Origin: Bacteroidales bacterium
GTDB taxonomy: Bacteria; Bacteroidota; Bacteroidia; Bacteroidales; UBA932
Direction: 5' to 3'
DNA: 56,874 bases
Assembly (NCBI GenBank): GCA_016286385.1
Contig: JAEESO010000015.1
Location: 1-56,874 of the forward strand
In this document: positions 43,257 through 50,924 of the stretch, piece by piece
Layout: each line of letters begins with the position of its first letter
Numbering within the stretch: position 1 is the first letter of the stretch
Made by a program: the position numbers and the translations under genes
The notes under the pieces: generated by a model
Told to the model about the DNA's origin: nothing
The model's input: only the letters and a program-made list of their open reading frames with translations
Databases searched by the model: none

Positions 43257-45124
43257 CGCTGGCAGACATCATACGGGACTTTGCCGTGAGCCTGTTCTCC
43301 TTTGACCAGGCGCACCCGCTGCTTTTCACCCAGTTCTACTTCTGGGCGTTCTTCGCGCTGGTGTTTGCGGTGTTCTCCCTGTTCCACAGCAAGGTTCTCC
43401 TCCGCAACGGCTTTCTCTTTGCGGTGTCACTTTTCTTCTATTACAAGACAAGCGGCGTGTTCCTGGCACTTCTTGTGTTTGTAATAGTGTATAACTACTT
43501 TGCTGCAAAGGGGCTGTATCGGCTTAAGAAAGAAGGCTGGAGGCGGGCCCTCACGGCGCTAAGCGTTGTGATAGACCTTGGGGTCCTTGCCTATTTCAAG
43601 TACGCGTACTTCATAACGGACTTTGTGAACAACCTCTTCGGGCTGTCCATTGAGGTTCACGACGTCCTTGGAGAGTTCCTGAACGCCCTCACGGGAACGT
43701 CCCTTTTCCGCGTAGACGCCATTATCCTCCCGGTAGGAATATCCTTCTTCACCTTCCAGGCGGTAAGTTACATAGTGGATGTTAAACGCCAGAAGATTGC
43801 CCCGGTCCAGAATTTCCTGGACTTCGGGTTCTACCTCAGCTTCTTTCCTCAGCTGGTTGCAGGTCCCATCGTCCGCGCCGTAGAGTTTGTGGAGCAGCTC
43901 CATAAGCCATACAACCTTAGCCGCAGGTGGTTTGGCATAGCCATCTTCTGGATAATGAACGGCCTCCTGAAAAAGTTAATTCTGGCCGATTACATGGCCG
44001 TGAACTTCGCCGACCGGGTCTTCGAGAACCCGCTCCTTTACAGCGGCTTTGAGAATTTATCGGCCCTTTTCTGCTATTCCCTGCAGGTTTATGCCGATTT
44101 TTCCGGCTACACGGACATTGCAACGGGCGTAGCGATGCTCATGGGCTTCTACCTTCCCAAGAACTTCAATTCCCCGTACAAGGCCCCCAATACGCAGGAC
44201 TTCTGGCGCCGCTGGCATATGACCCTCAGCCGCTGGCTGCGGGATTATCTCTACATCCCCCTTGGCGGTAACAGAAACGCTTCTGCGGGCACTTTCATCA
44301 TCATTGCAGCCATTGCGGTGATAGGCAGTTTCCTCAGCGGTTCCTGGTGGGTTGCGGCGGCTGTGGCGGCTCTTGCGGCTGGTATCGGCATATGGGCCTG
44401 GCGTAAGCCCTCTGACCGCAAACTCATCACCACCAACATCAACTCCATGAACACCATGCTCCTTGGTGGCCTTTGGCACGGAGCAAGTTGGAATTTCATG
44501 ATCTGGGGCGGTCTCAACGGCATCGGGATGGTGATTTATAAGATATGGACCAAGCGCTCGATGGGCGTTAAGCTCCTCATAATTTCTCTTGTTACGGCCC
44601 TTTGCGGTACGCTTTCCTTCACCCTGCACTATCCCGTCTGGAACATGTTCTTTGTGTGGACGATGATAATCTTGGTGGGGACGGCTGTAAAAGCCCTGAT
44701 ACGTCATTCCCGGCCTGGCCATGAATCTCCCGCCGCCAAGTGGTGCAGCAACGCCTGGGACATCTTCCAGACCTTCGTGTTCATCACATTCACCCGCCTT
44801 TTCTTCCGCAGCGGCTCCAACCTTGACCCTGCCCTTGCCAACGAGCAGGCCTGGAACACCGCCAAGAATATGGTGAACCAGATAGGCTCCCACTGGGACA
44901 TCGGCCTTGTTCCGGCAATGATCCACCAGCACCGTGCGGTGCTCATCCTCTTTGTCCTGGGAATGCTCATCCACTGGCTCCCGGAGCGCTTCAAGAGGCG
45001 TTATCGCCTCACTTTCAGCGCCCTCCCGCTGCCAGTCATGGCCCTTGTGGTGGTCCTGATAGTGATCTTCTTCTACCAGTTCATCACCGCCGACCTCCAG
45101 TCCTTCATCTACTTCCAGTTCTAA
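43253..45124 (+). CDS. MBOAT-family membrane O-acyltransferase (AlgI/PatA-like)
   Basis: The 623-residue polytopic protein carries the MBOAT signature FWRRWHMTLSRWLRDYLYIPLGGNR (near residues 320-345) and the catalytic His in LLGGLWHGASWNF (H409). Other family motifs are LPVGISFFTFQAVSYIVD, FFPQLVAGPIVRA and YADFSGYTDIATG. Such proteins bring acetyl groups across the inner membrane for periplasmic SGNH partners, as in alginate (AlgI) and peptidoglycan (PatA) acetylation. A 4-base overlap with the second SGNH gene supports one functional unit. The acceptor polymer is unknown; peptidoglycan or an exopolysaccharide are the usual ones. Confidence 0.92.
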   Translation: MTLADIIRDFAVSLFSFDQAHPLLFTQFYFWAFFALVFAVFSLFHSKVLLRNGFLFAVSLFFYYKTSGVFLALLVFVIVYNYFAAKGLYRLKKEGWRRALTALSVVIDLGVLAYFKYAYFITDFVNNLFGLSIEVHDVLGEFLNALTGTSLFRVDAIILPVGISFFTFQAVSYIVDVKRQKIAPVQNFLDFGFYLSFFPQLVAGPIVRAVEFVEQLHKPYNLSRRWFGIAIFWIMNGLLKKLILADYMAVNFADRVFENPLLYSGFENLSALFCYSLQVYADFSGYTDIATGVAMLMGFYLPKNFNSPYKAPNTQDFWRRWHMTLSRWLRDYLYIPLGGNRNASAGTFIIIAAIAVIGSFLSGSWWVAAAVAALAAGIGIWAWRKPSDRKLITTNINSMNTMLLGGLWHGASWNFMIWGGLNGIGMVIYKIWTKRSMGVKLLIISLVTALCGTLSFTLHYPVWNMFFVWTMIILVGTAVKALIRHSRPGHESPAAKWCSNAWDIFQTFVFITFTRLFFRSGSNLDPALANEQAWNTAKNMVNQIGSHWDIGLVPAMIHQHRAVLILFVLGMLIHWLPERFKRRYRLTFSALPLPVMALVVVLIVIFFYQFITADLQSFIYFQF

Positions 45125-45147
45125 CCTCTACCCTTTAAAATTATTCT

Positions 45148-45155
45148 TATCTTTG
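45148..45155 (+). promoter_or_regulatory. -7 promoter element (TATCTTTG) just before ksgA
   Basis: An exact TAnnTTTG match that ends only 4 bases before the ksgA ATG, so transcription would begin at or next to the start codon. Confidence 0.6.
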
Positions 45156-45159
45156 CAGT

Positions 45160-45954
45160 ATGGAAGTAAGAGCAAAAAAGGCCCTTGGGCAGCATTTCCT
45201 CACAGACCAGAAAGTGGCCCGCGCCATCGTTGATGCGTTAGAGACCAAAGGCCCGGTCCTGGAAGTGGGCCCGGGAATGGGCGTACTTACGCAGTACCTG
45301 CTGGAAAGAGAAGACATTGACCTGAAACTTGTGGAGATAGATACGGAGAGCGTGGAGTATCTTCTCACGCACTTCCAGGGTATGCAGGGCCGTCTTATGG
45401 AGGCCGATTTCCTCACCCTTCCCCTGGAGCGGATATTCCCCGGAGACTTCTGCGTCATAGGGAACTTCCCTTACAACATCTCCTCCCAGATTTTCTTCAA
45501 GGTCCTGGACCACAAGGATCACATCCCGCAGGTTGTGGGCATGGTTCAGAAGGAGGTTGCAGAGCGCATTGCAGAAAAGCCCGGAAGCAAAACCTATGGC
45601 ATCTTGAGCGTGCTTCTTCAGGCCTGGTATGACATAGAGTACCTTTTCACCGTGGGCTCCGGCTGCTTTGCTCCGCCGCCCAAAGTTGAGAGCGCCGTGA
45701 TAAGACTGCGCCGCAACGGCCGCACAGACCTTGGCTGTGACGAAAAACTCTTCAAGACCGTTGTGAAAACGGCATTTGGCCAGCGCCGCAAGATGATGCG
45801 AAATCCACTTAAGCCACTTGCCGCTGCTAAAGCTACTCGCGAAGGGTGGCCGCCCGAAGAATTATCGGCCTTCCTCTCCCAGCCCGTCTTCTCCCAGCGC
45901 CCGGAACAGCTCTCCGTGGAGGATTTTGTGGCGCTTACTAATCTGTTGGCGTAA
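45160..45954 (+). CDS. rsmA: 16S rRNA adenine dimethyltransferase
   Basis: The 264-residue protein (KsgA) dimethylates two adjacent adenines near the 3' end of 16S rRNA using SAM. Family motifs: KKALGQHFLTD at the N-terminus, the SAM-binding LEVGPGMGVLT near residue 35, EADFL, and the catalytic loop GNFPYNISSQIFFKV near 107. FAPPPKVESAVIRL follows near 165, and the C-terminal RRKMMRNPL. Length is normal. The promoter position suggests a leaderless mRNA. A terminator lies about 45 bases after the stop. Confidence 0.97.
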   Translation: MEVRAKKALGQHFLTDQKVARAIVDALETKGPVLEVGPGMGVLTQYLLEREDIDLKLVEIDTESVEYLLTHFQGMQGRLMEADFLTLPLERIFPGDFCVIGNFPYNISSQIFFKVLDHKDHIPQVVGMVQKEVAERIAEKPGSKTYGILSVLLQAWYDIEYLFTVGSGCFAPPPKVESAVIRLRRNGRTDLGCDEKLFKTVVKTAFGQRRKMMRNPLKPLAAAKATREGWPPEELSAFLSQPVFSQRPEQLSVEDFVALTNLLA

Positions 45955-45997
45955 TTTCCCCAATCCGGTACCGTCAAAGTCACGTTTTGGGCCGATT

Positions 45998-46041
45998 ACT
46001 TGACTAAGATGGTAAGAATAAACAATCTTAGTCAAGTTTTT
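45998..46041 (+). terminator. Rho-independent terminator after ksgA
   Basis: ACTTGACTAAGAT (45998-46010) pairs with ATCTTAGTCAAGT (46025-46037), followed by TTTTT. A third copy of the arm, TGACTAAGAT (46053-46062), follows in direct orientation and could pair with the same right arm instead. Confidence 0.8.
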
Positions 46042-46093
46042 GAGTCATTTTGTGACTAAGATTGAATCAGTTATGCTCTAAAGTGGGATGGCG

Positions 46094-46411
46094 CTATGCA
46101 ACGGCTTTGCGGCGGCGGGCAACAAGCGCCCACACCGCCCATACGGCCGTGATGACAAGGCACATGGGCACGCCCACGGTGAGGATTTCATGCCACATCT
46201 GTGCGGCGCCGCCAGTCTGGGACAAAGCCGTGAAGAAGGGGAACTGCCAGGTGAGTTCTCCGTTGATTACGTGGTCCACGATAAGCATCACAGAACCGCC
46301 CCAGAGCATGGTTTCCAGGGTTTTGAGGGAAGCCGGAACGGGCTTACGGCTGAGTTTACGGTATGCGGTGGTTGCGATTGCCTGAACGAGGGGCGCTACA
46401 AAACAAGCCAT
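46094..46411 (-). CDS. small membrane protein of unknown function
   Basis: The 105-residue product has three to four hydrophobic segments (MACFVAPLVQAIATT; TMLWGGSVMLIVDHVI; ILTVGVPMCLVITAVWAVWALVA) and a basic tail (RRRKAVA). Opposing plus-strand frames of similar length lack hydrophobic logic and a plausible start, so the minus strand is preferred. Short proteins beginning MACF or MCF with this profile occur in Bacteroidales, to my recollection, but no function is known. It sits alone between ksgA and aspS. Confidence 0.6.
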   Translation of the reverse strand: MACFVAPLVQAIATTAYRKLSRKPVPASLKTLETMLWGGSVMLIVDHVINGELTWQFPFFTALSQTGGAAQMWHEILTVGVPMCLVITAVWAVWALVARRRKAVA

Positions 46412-46447
46412 AGTTAAAAGTTTTCCGCAAGATACGCATTTTTTTGC

Positions 46448-46455
46448 TAACTTTG
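46448..46455 (+). promoter_or_regulatory. -7 promoter element (TAACTTTG) for aspS
   Basis: An exact TAnnTTTG match 28 bases upstream of the aspS ATG. Confidence 0.65.
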
Positions 46456-46483
46456 TGAGCTAAGAAAAAACTTAACTATAGAT

Positions 46484-48259
46484 ATGTACAGAACGCACAC
46501 ATGCGGTGAACTCCGCATTGAGAACAAAGGGCAGCAGGTTACCCTGGCCGGTTGGGTCCAGAAAGCCCGCAAGCTTGGTGGAATGACATTCATTGACCTC
46601 CGTGACCGCTACGGCATCACGCAACTTGTTGTTGAGGCCGATGCCCCCGCAGAGCTTGTAGAGACAGCCACATCTCTGGGCCGCGAATTTGTGATCCAGG
46701 CCACGGGAGAAGTGGTGGAGCGTCAGGCCAAAAACGCCAAGATGCCCACCGGAGACATTGAGATAAAACTATCGGCCATAAATATCCTCAACAAGAGCGT
46801 TACCCCGCCCTTCACCATTGAGGAAGAAAGTGACGGCGGAGAAGACCTCCGTATGAAGTACCGTTACCTGGACCTTCGCCGCGGCCCGCTCCAGAGGGCC
46901 CTTGCTCTCAGGCACAAGGTTGCCCACGAGTGTCGCAACTACCTGGATTCCAAGGGCTTCATGGAGATAGAGACCCCTTACCTCATCAAGTCCACCCCGG
47001 AAGGCGCCCGTGACTTTGTGGTCCCTTCCCGCATGAACCCCGGTCAGTTCTACGCCCTGCCTCAGAGCCCCCAGACCTTCAAGCAGCTCCTTATGGTTGC
47101 CGGTTATGACCGCTACTTCCAGATTGTCCGCTGCTTCCGTGACGAGGACCTCCGCGCAGACCGCCAGCCTGAATTCACCCAGATAGACTGCGAGATGTCA
47201 TTTGTGGAGCAGGAGGATGTCCTGAATATGTTCGAGGGCATGATGAGAACCCTTTTCAAGAACGTCCTTGGAGTAGACATCCCCAATCCTCTCCCCCGTA
47301 TGAGCTGGTACGACGCCATGGATAACTACGGCTCAGATAAGCCGGACGTCCGCTTCGGCATGAAGATCCATGAGATCACCGCCGCCGCTAAGGGCAGGGG
47401 CTTCAGCGTGCTGGATGACGCCCAATATATCGGCGCAATTGCCGTTCCCGGCGCCGCGGAATACACCCGCAAGCAGATTGATGAACTCACAGAGTGGGTT
47501 AAACGCCCTCAGGTTGGCGCCAAAGGCCTCATCTACATCAAGGTTAATGCCGATGGCTCCTTCAAGAGTTCAATCGACAAATTCTACGGGGCCGATGACC
47601 TTGCAGCCATCGCCGCAGCCGCAGAGGCTAAGCCTGGAGACCTCATCCTTGTGATGAGCGGTGCCAAGCGCAAGACCCAGACCATGCTGGGCGTCCTGCG
47701 CCTTGAGATGGGCGGCCGCCTGGGCCTCCGTAACCCCAAGGAGTTCGCACCCCTCTGGATCGTGGACTTCCCGCTTCTTGAGTGGGACGACGAAACAGGG
47801 CGTTTCTACGCTATGCACCATCCCTTCACCGCCCCCAAGCCGGAGCACGAAAAATGGTTCTACAGCAACGCCAAGGAAGACCTAGAGCGCGTCTGCGCCA
47901 ACGCCTATGACTTCGTCCTCAACGGCAACGAACTTGGCGGCGGTTCCATCCGTATCCATAATGCCGATATGCAGAAGCGTATGTTCGAGGTCCTTGGAAT
48001 CGGCCCTGAAGAGGCAGAGTACAAGTTTGGCTTTATCATCAACGCCTTCAAGTTCGGTGCCCCGCCTCACGGAGGCCTGGCCTTCGGCTTTGACCGCGTG
48101 TGCGCCCTCATGGGTGGGCAGGACACCATCAGGGACTACATCGCCTTCCCCAAGAACAATCAGGGCAGGGATGTGATGATAGATTCCCCGTCCCAGATCG
48201 ATCAGGAGCAGCTGGATGAACTGCAGATTTCACTACGTTCTCCTCAAAACGCTCAGTAA
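46484..48259 (+). CDS. aspS: aspartate-tRNA ligase
   Basis: The 591-residue class II synthetase charges tRNA-Asp. Visible in order: the anticodon-binding OB fold (about 1-105, [26 protein letters not shown]), motif 1 with [20 protein letters not shown], motif 2 ([30 protein letters not shown]), the bacterial GAD insertion domain (about 290-415), and motif 3 ([19 protein letters not shown]). Length and the GAD insert match the bacterial type. It has its own -7 box. The start at 46484 ([11 protein letters not shown]) fits the family N-terminus. Confidence 0.98.
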   Translation: MYRTHTCGELRIENKGQQVTLAGWVQKARKLGGMTFIDLRDRYGITQLVVEADAPAELVETATSLGREFVIQATGEVVERQAKNAKMPTGDIEIKLSAINILNKSVTPPFTIEEESDGGEDLRMKYRYLDLRRGPLQRALALRHKVAHECRNYLDSKGFMEIETPYLIKSTPEGARDFVVPSRMNPGQFYALPQSPQTFKQLLMVAGYDRYFQIVRCFRDEDLRADRQPEFTQIDCEMSFVEQEDVLNMFEGMMRTLFKNVLGVDIPNPLPRMSWYDAMDNYGSDKPDVRFGMKIHEITAAAKGRGFSVLDDAQYIGAIAVPGAAEYTRKQIDELTEWVKRPQVGAKGLIYIKVNADGSFKSSIDKFYGADDLAAIAAAAEAKPGDLILVMSGAKRKTQTMLGVLRLEMGGRLGLRNPKEFAPLWIVDFPLLEWDDETGRFYAMHHPFTAPKPEHEKWFYSNAKEDLERVCANAYDFVLNGNELGGGSIRIHNADMQKRMFEVLGIGPEEAEYKFGFIINAFKFGAPPHGGLAFGFDRVCALMGGQDTIRDYIAFPKNNQGRDVMIDSPSQIDQEQLDELQISLRSPQNAQ

Positions 48260-48273
48260 CAATTATTTACAAC

Positions 48274-48305
48274 TTTTCCTCCTGGCTGTTTTGCTGGGAG
48301 GAAAA
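48274..48305 (+). terminator. hairpin between aspS and murB; weak terminator or start-site mask
   Basis: TTTTCCTCC (48274-48282) pairs with GGAGGAAAA (48297-48305). There is no T-run after it, and the right arm contains the GGAGG just before the ATG at 48305, so it may hide that ribosome site as much as terminate. Confidence 0.4.
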
Positions 48306-49486
48306 TGTATAAACGCCTCATTATCAGCGGTTTAATGAAAACGGTCTCCAATTACCCCATCCGCAACACCTTCCGAATGAAGGTGAAATGCGCGCTGTAC
48401 GTTGAGATAGAGTCGGAAGAAGAGTTGGCGGCCATGGACTTTGGCGCCCTGCCCCAGCCGGTGATGGTCATGGGCGGCGGCTCCAACCTCCTTTTCACCA
48501 AAGACTTCCCAGGAACCGTGCTGCACATATCATCCCCCTCCCCCTACCCGTGTCCGGGGGTGGACACGTCCGCCGGAGGGTGCTTTGTCACCTTGCCCGC
48601 CGGAACGGTCTTTGACGATTTCTGCGCCTGGGCGGCAGCTGAAGGCCTTTGGGGTCCGGAGAACTTGTCGCTCATCCCCGGGGAATGCGGTGCCAGCGCC
48701 GTTCAGAACATCGGCGCCTATGGCGTTGAGGCAAAGGATATTATTGTGGGAATCCGCGCCTGGGACCGCTTAGAAGGCCGATTCGTGCACATTGGCCCCG
48801 CCACCTGCGCCTACGGCTACCGCACATCCAAGTTCAAAACTGAATGGAAAGGCCGATACATCATCACGGCCGTCACATACCGCCTAAGCCGTGAACCCCA
48901 GCCCCGCCTGGACTACGGTGGCCTCCGGAAGGCTCTGGAGGCAAGCGGTGTGAGAGTCACCCCTCCGGGGGACTCCGCTTCGCTTCGCTCCGCTCCGGCC
49001 CCTCCCACTGGCTTCGCCAGCGGGCCCCTCCCCCTACACTTGTCCGGGGGTGGACAAGCCCCCGGAGGGGTGACTCTCACACCGCAGATCATCCGCCAGA
49101 CCATCATCGACATCCGCAATGCAAAACTGCCGGATCCGGCGGTGACTGGATCGGCCGGAAGTTTCTTCTGTAATCCGGTGATAAGCAAGGAGCACTTTGA
49201 ACGCATCAAAGACATCGCCCGTCAGGACAACGGTCCGGACTACCAGGTGCCGCACTATGAGGTGGGGGACCAGATCAAGGTTCCGGCGGCCTGGATGATA
49301 GAGCAGTGCGGCTTCAAGGGCAAACGCCTTGGCGGAGCCCAGGTTTACCAGAATCAGCCGCTGGTCATTGTGAATGCCAGCGGGGAGGCTTCCCCGGAAG
49401 AAATCATAGGCCTGGAAACCGAAGTTATCCAGGCCATAGAATCCAAATACGGTATCACCCTCCATCCGGAGGTTGAGCACATCTAA
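48305..49486 (+). CDS. murB: UDP-N-acetylenolpyruvoylglucosamine reductase with in-frame palindromic insertions
   Basis: MurB makes UDP-MurNAc from the MurA product using FAD and NADPH. Motifs: NTFRMKVKCAL, VMVMGGGSNLLF (FAD binding), IPGECGASAVQNIGAYGVE, YGYRTSKFK, GSAGSFFCNPVI (catalytic Ser) and ITLHPEVEHI (Glu). The first ATG is at 48305; ATG 48335 (MKTVSNYPIRNTF) matches the family N-terminus better. At 393 residues it is about 50-60 longer than usual. The excess comes from a 47-codon insert at residues 214-261, which is a perfect 27-bp-armed palindrome in the DNA, and a shorter related piece at residues 77-92. Neither breaks the frame and all catalytic motifs are intact, so the enzyme is presumably active. 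Confidence 0.94.
   Translation: MYKRLIISGLMKTVSNYPIRNTFRMKVKCALYVEIESEEELAAMDFGALPQPVMVMGGGSNLLFTKDFPGTVLHISSPSPYPCPGVDTSAGGCFVTLPAGTVFDDFCAWAAAEGLWGPENLSLIPGECGASAVQNIGAYGVEAKDIIVGIRAWDRLEGRFVHIGPATCAYGYRTSKFKTEWKGRYIITAVTYRLSREPQPRLDYGGLRKALEASGVRVTPPGDSASLRSAPAPPTGFASGPLPLHLSGGGQAPGGVTLTPQIIRQTIIDIRNAKLPDPAVTGSAGSFFCNPVISKEHFERIKDIARQDNGPDYQVPHYEVGDQIKVPAAWMIEQCGFKGKRLGGAQVYQNQPLVIVNASGEASPEEIIGLETEVIQAIESKYGITLHPEVEHI
48534..48582. repeat. partial copy of the palindromic element inside murB
   Basis: CCCCTCCCCCTAC and TGTCCGGGGGTGGACA (48551-48566) followed by CCGGAGGG match the right half of the larger element at 49026-49070, about 85% identical. The copy is read in a different frame from the larger one. 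Confidence 0.7.
48945..49085. repeat. 141-base palindromic element inserted in frame in murB
   Basis: A perfect 27-base inverted repeat bounds it: 48945-48971 (GCGGTGTGAGAGTCACCCCT...) and 49059-49085. Inside are hairpins CTGGC-TTC-GCCAG (49008-49020) and CTTGTCC...GGACAAG (49039-49058). The length is a multiple of three and the codons are all sense. Other MurB proteins, from recall, have only a short loop at this point. Confidence 0.85.
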
Positions 49487-50335
49487 CTACTTTGTCAGGT
49501 TAATGAACGGCAGCGCGTTGGAGCCGTTGTAGGTGGGAAGTTTGCCATCCCACTTCTCAATGGCGTACTGCTGGACCAGCAGTGCATTGAGGGAAGCGGC
49601 AACTACGCGGTTGTAGTATGCTTCACCGTCACCCTGGATGCGCTGGGCTTCAGCTTCACCCTTTGCCTTGGCAATGGCAATCTTGGCCTCGGCCTCTGCT
49701 TCCTTCACCTTGTTCTCTGCTTTGAGGGCGTTCTGTACGGCCTCGTTCTTGGCGTTGATGGCGGCAGTAAGGGATGCCGGAGGGTCTATCTTTGTGGTGA
49801 ACTCACGGACAATAAAGCCCTCGCGGTTCATGGACTCATCCAGGCGGGCGCGGACCTCGTTCTCAAACTTGGCGCGGTTGGCCATCAGTTCATCCGAGGT
49901 GTAGTTGTTGGCGCAGGTACGGTAAGCCTCAAAGATACAGGTATTTATGTAGCCCATCTCAAGTTCGCGCACCGGTTTGCGGTACTTCACGAAGATATCA
50001 ACAGCCTTAGACTCGTCTATCTGGTATGCAAGGGTAGGAGTCATTGAGAAGATAGCTGCATCCTTAGGGTTCACGGTGAAGGGCTCATAGGTTACACGCT
50101 GGATGTAAGTGGGATACTCGAAGATACTCTCCGTGATGGGGTTGTACCACACCCAACCGCGGCAGGTGCCCTCAACACCGCCCTTAAGGGCAGCATTGGA
50201 GCTCCACTTCTTGAACTTGATACCAACCGATGCAGAGTCAATTGTGGTGCAGCAGGATGCCATGATGCCTATCACAACCACAGTTACGGCAAGTGCAATC
50301 CAGGAGGATTTTGCAAGAACTCCGGTCTTTTTCAT
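49487..50335 (-). CDS. prohibitin-like SPFH/Band 7 protein
   Basis: The 282-residue protein has an N-terminal membrane segment (WIALAVTVVVIGIMASCC, also compatible with a lipid anchor at Cys28 or Cys29). An SPFH/Band 7 domain follows (about 35-190, GVKFKKW-like VGIKFKKW, SMTPTLAYQID, VRELEMGYINTCIFEAYR) and then a long Ala/Glu/Lys coiled coil (about 200-250, NALKAENKVKEAEAEAKIAIAKAKGEAEAQ). SPFH proteins form membrane-bound oligomeric rings that organise membrane domains or control proteases. It lies 6 bases downstream of the 151-residue gene at 50797, so the two share a transcript. The target is unknown. Confidence 0.88.
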   Translation of the reverse strand: MKKTGVLAKSSWIALAVTVVVIGIMASCCTTIDSASVGIKFKKWSSNAALKGGVEGTCRGWVWYNPITESIFEYPTYIQRVTYEPFTVNPKDAAIFSMTPTLAYQIDESKAVDIFVKYRKPVRELEMGYINTCIFEAYRTCANNYTSDELMANRAKFENEVRARLDESMNREGFIVREFTTKIDPPASLTAAINAKNEAVQNALKAENKVKEAEAEAKIAIAKAKGEAEAQRIQGDGEAYYNRVVAASLNALLVQQYAIEKWDGKLPTYNGSNALPFINLTK

Positions 50336-50341
50336 ATCACA

Positions 50342-50797
50342 TTATTTTTTCTTGCCGAACAAACCGCCCAGGATGCTGGTTGCAGCGCCAAGAAGGCCGC
50401 TGCCTGAGCCGCCCTTGAGAGAAAGGAGGATATCGTTGATGTCAACATCTCCGTCTCCGTCCTGATCCTTGATGAAGCCTGAGAGTTTGCCGATAATACC
50501 AGGGATTAGTGCAGTAAGGGCCGGAGCCAGTGAACCAAGGTTCAGCTTGCTCACGATGTTCTTGGTGAAGAGGTCCCCTGCCAGGGCGGTGATGCCGCTC
50601 TTTGCAGCATCTGTCTTACCGGTAAGAAGGTTTTTGATCTCATCCAGACCACCGGATTTTGCGGCAGTCTGTGTGAGTGAACCCAGGATGGAATCTCCCA
50701 GCCCGCCAAGAACCTGGTCCTTGATGTTTGCAGGGATGTCTACTTTACCTGCCGCCGCACTGACGGCCTTCTGAATGAAGTCATTAATGTTTGCCAT
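50342..50797 (-). CDS. small Ala/Gly-rich protein with a calcium-loop motif
   Basis: The 151-residue product has no signal peptide. It consists of amphipathic Gly/Leu/Ala helices (VLGGLGDSILGSLTQTAAKSGG, LAPALTALIPGIIGKLSG) resembling DUF937/colicin-like small proteins, and carries DQDGDGDVDINDIL near residue 112, a good EF-hand or dockerin calcium loop. It ends GLFGKKK. It has a -7-like box upstream and is followed by the SPFH gene, which suggests a joint membrane-associated role. The family is uncertain. Confidence 0.65.
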   Translation of the reverse strand: MANINDFIQKAVSAAAGKVDIPANIKDQVLGGLGDSILGSLTQTAAKSGGLDEIKNLLTGKTDAAKSGITALAGDLFTKNIVSKLNLGSLAPALTALIPGIIGKLSGFIKDQDGDGDVDINDILLSLKGGSGSGLLGAATSILGGLFGKKK

Positions 50798-50818
50798 ATG
50801 TCAAATGTTTTATGCCAA

Positions 50819-50826
50819 TAAAGTTA
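50819..50826 (-). promoter_or_regulatory. -7 promoter element (TAACTTTA), minus strand
   Basis: On minus this reads TAACTTTA, one base from TAnnTTTG, 22 bases upstream of the ATG at 50797. Confidence 0.45.
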
Positions 50827-50899
50827 ATCCAATTCTCACAAAAATCCAATACATCCACGGACCATCCGAAACACGTATGAATTATTTCCGGAAAAAACG

Positions 50900-50907
50900 T
50901 ATCTTTG
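50900..50907 (+). promoter_or_regulatory. -7 promoter element (TATCTTTG) for murA
   Basis: An exact TAnnTTTG match 17 bases upstream of the chosen murA ATG, which supports that start over upstream in-frame ATGs. Confidence 0.65.
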
Positions 50908-50924
50908 TAGATAAACTGTTCAAA

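Noticed and set aside
46062..46417. Plus-strand ORFs of about 107-109 codons opposite the small membrane protein
   Set aside because: Their products are His/Arg/Gly-rich without recognisable order, while the minus-strand frame encodes clean hydrophobic segments and a plausible start.
50775..50924. 50-codon N-terminal extension of MurA
   Set aside because: The promoter box at 50900-50907 lies inside it and the MurA family N-terminus starts at 50925.
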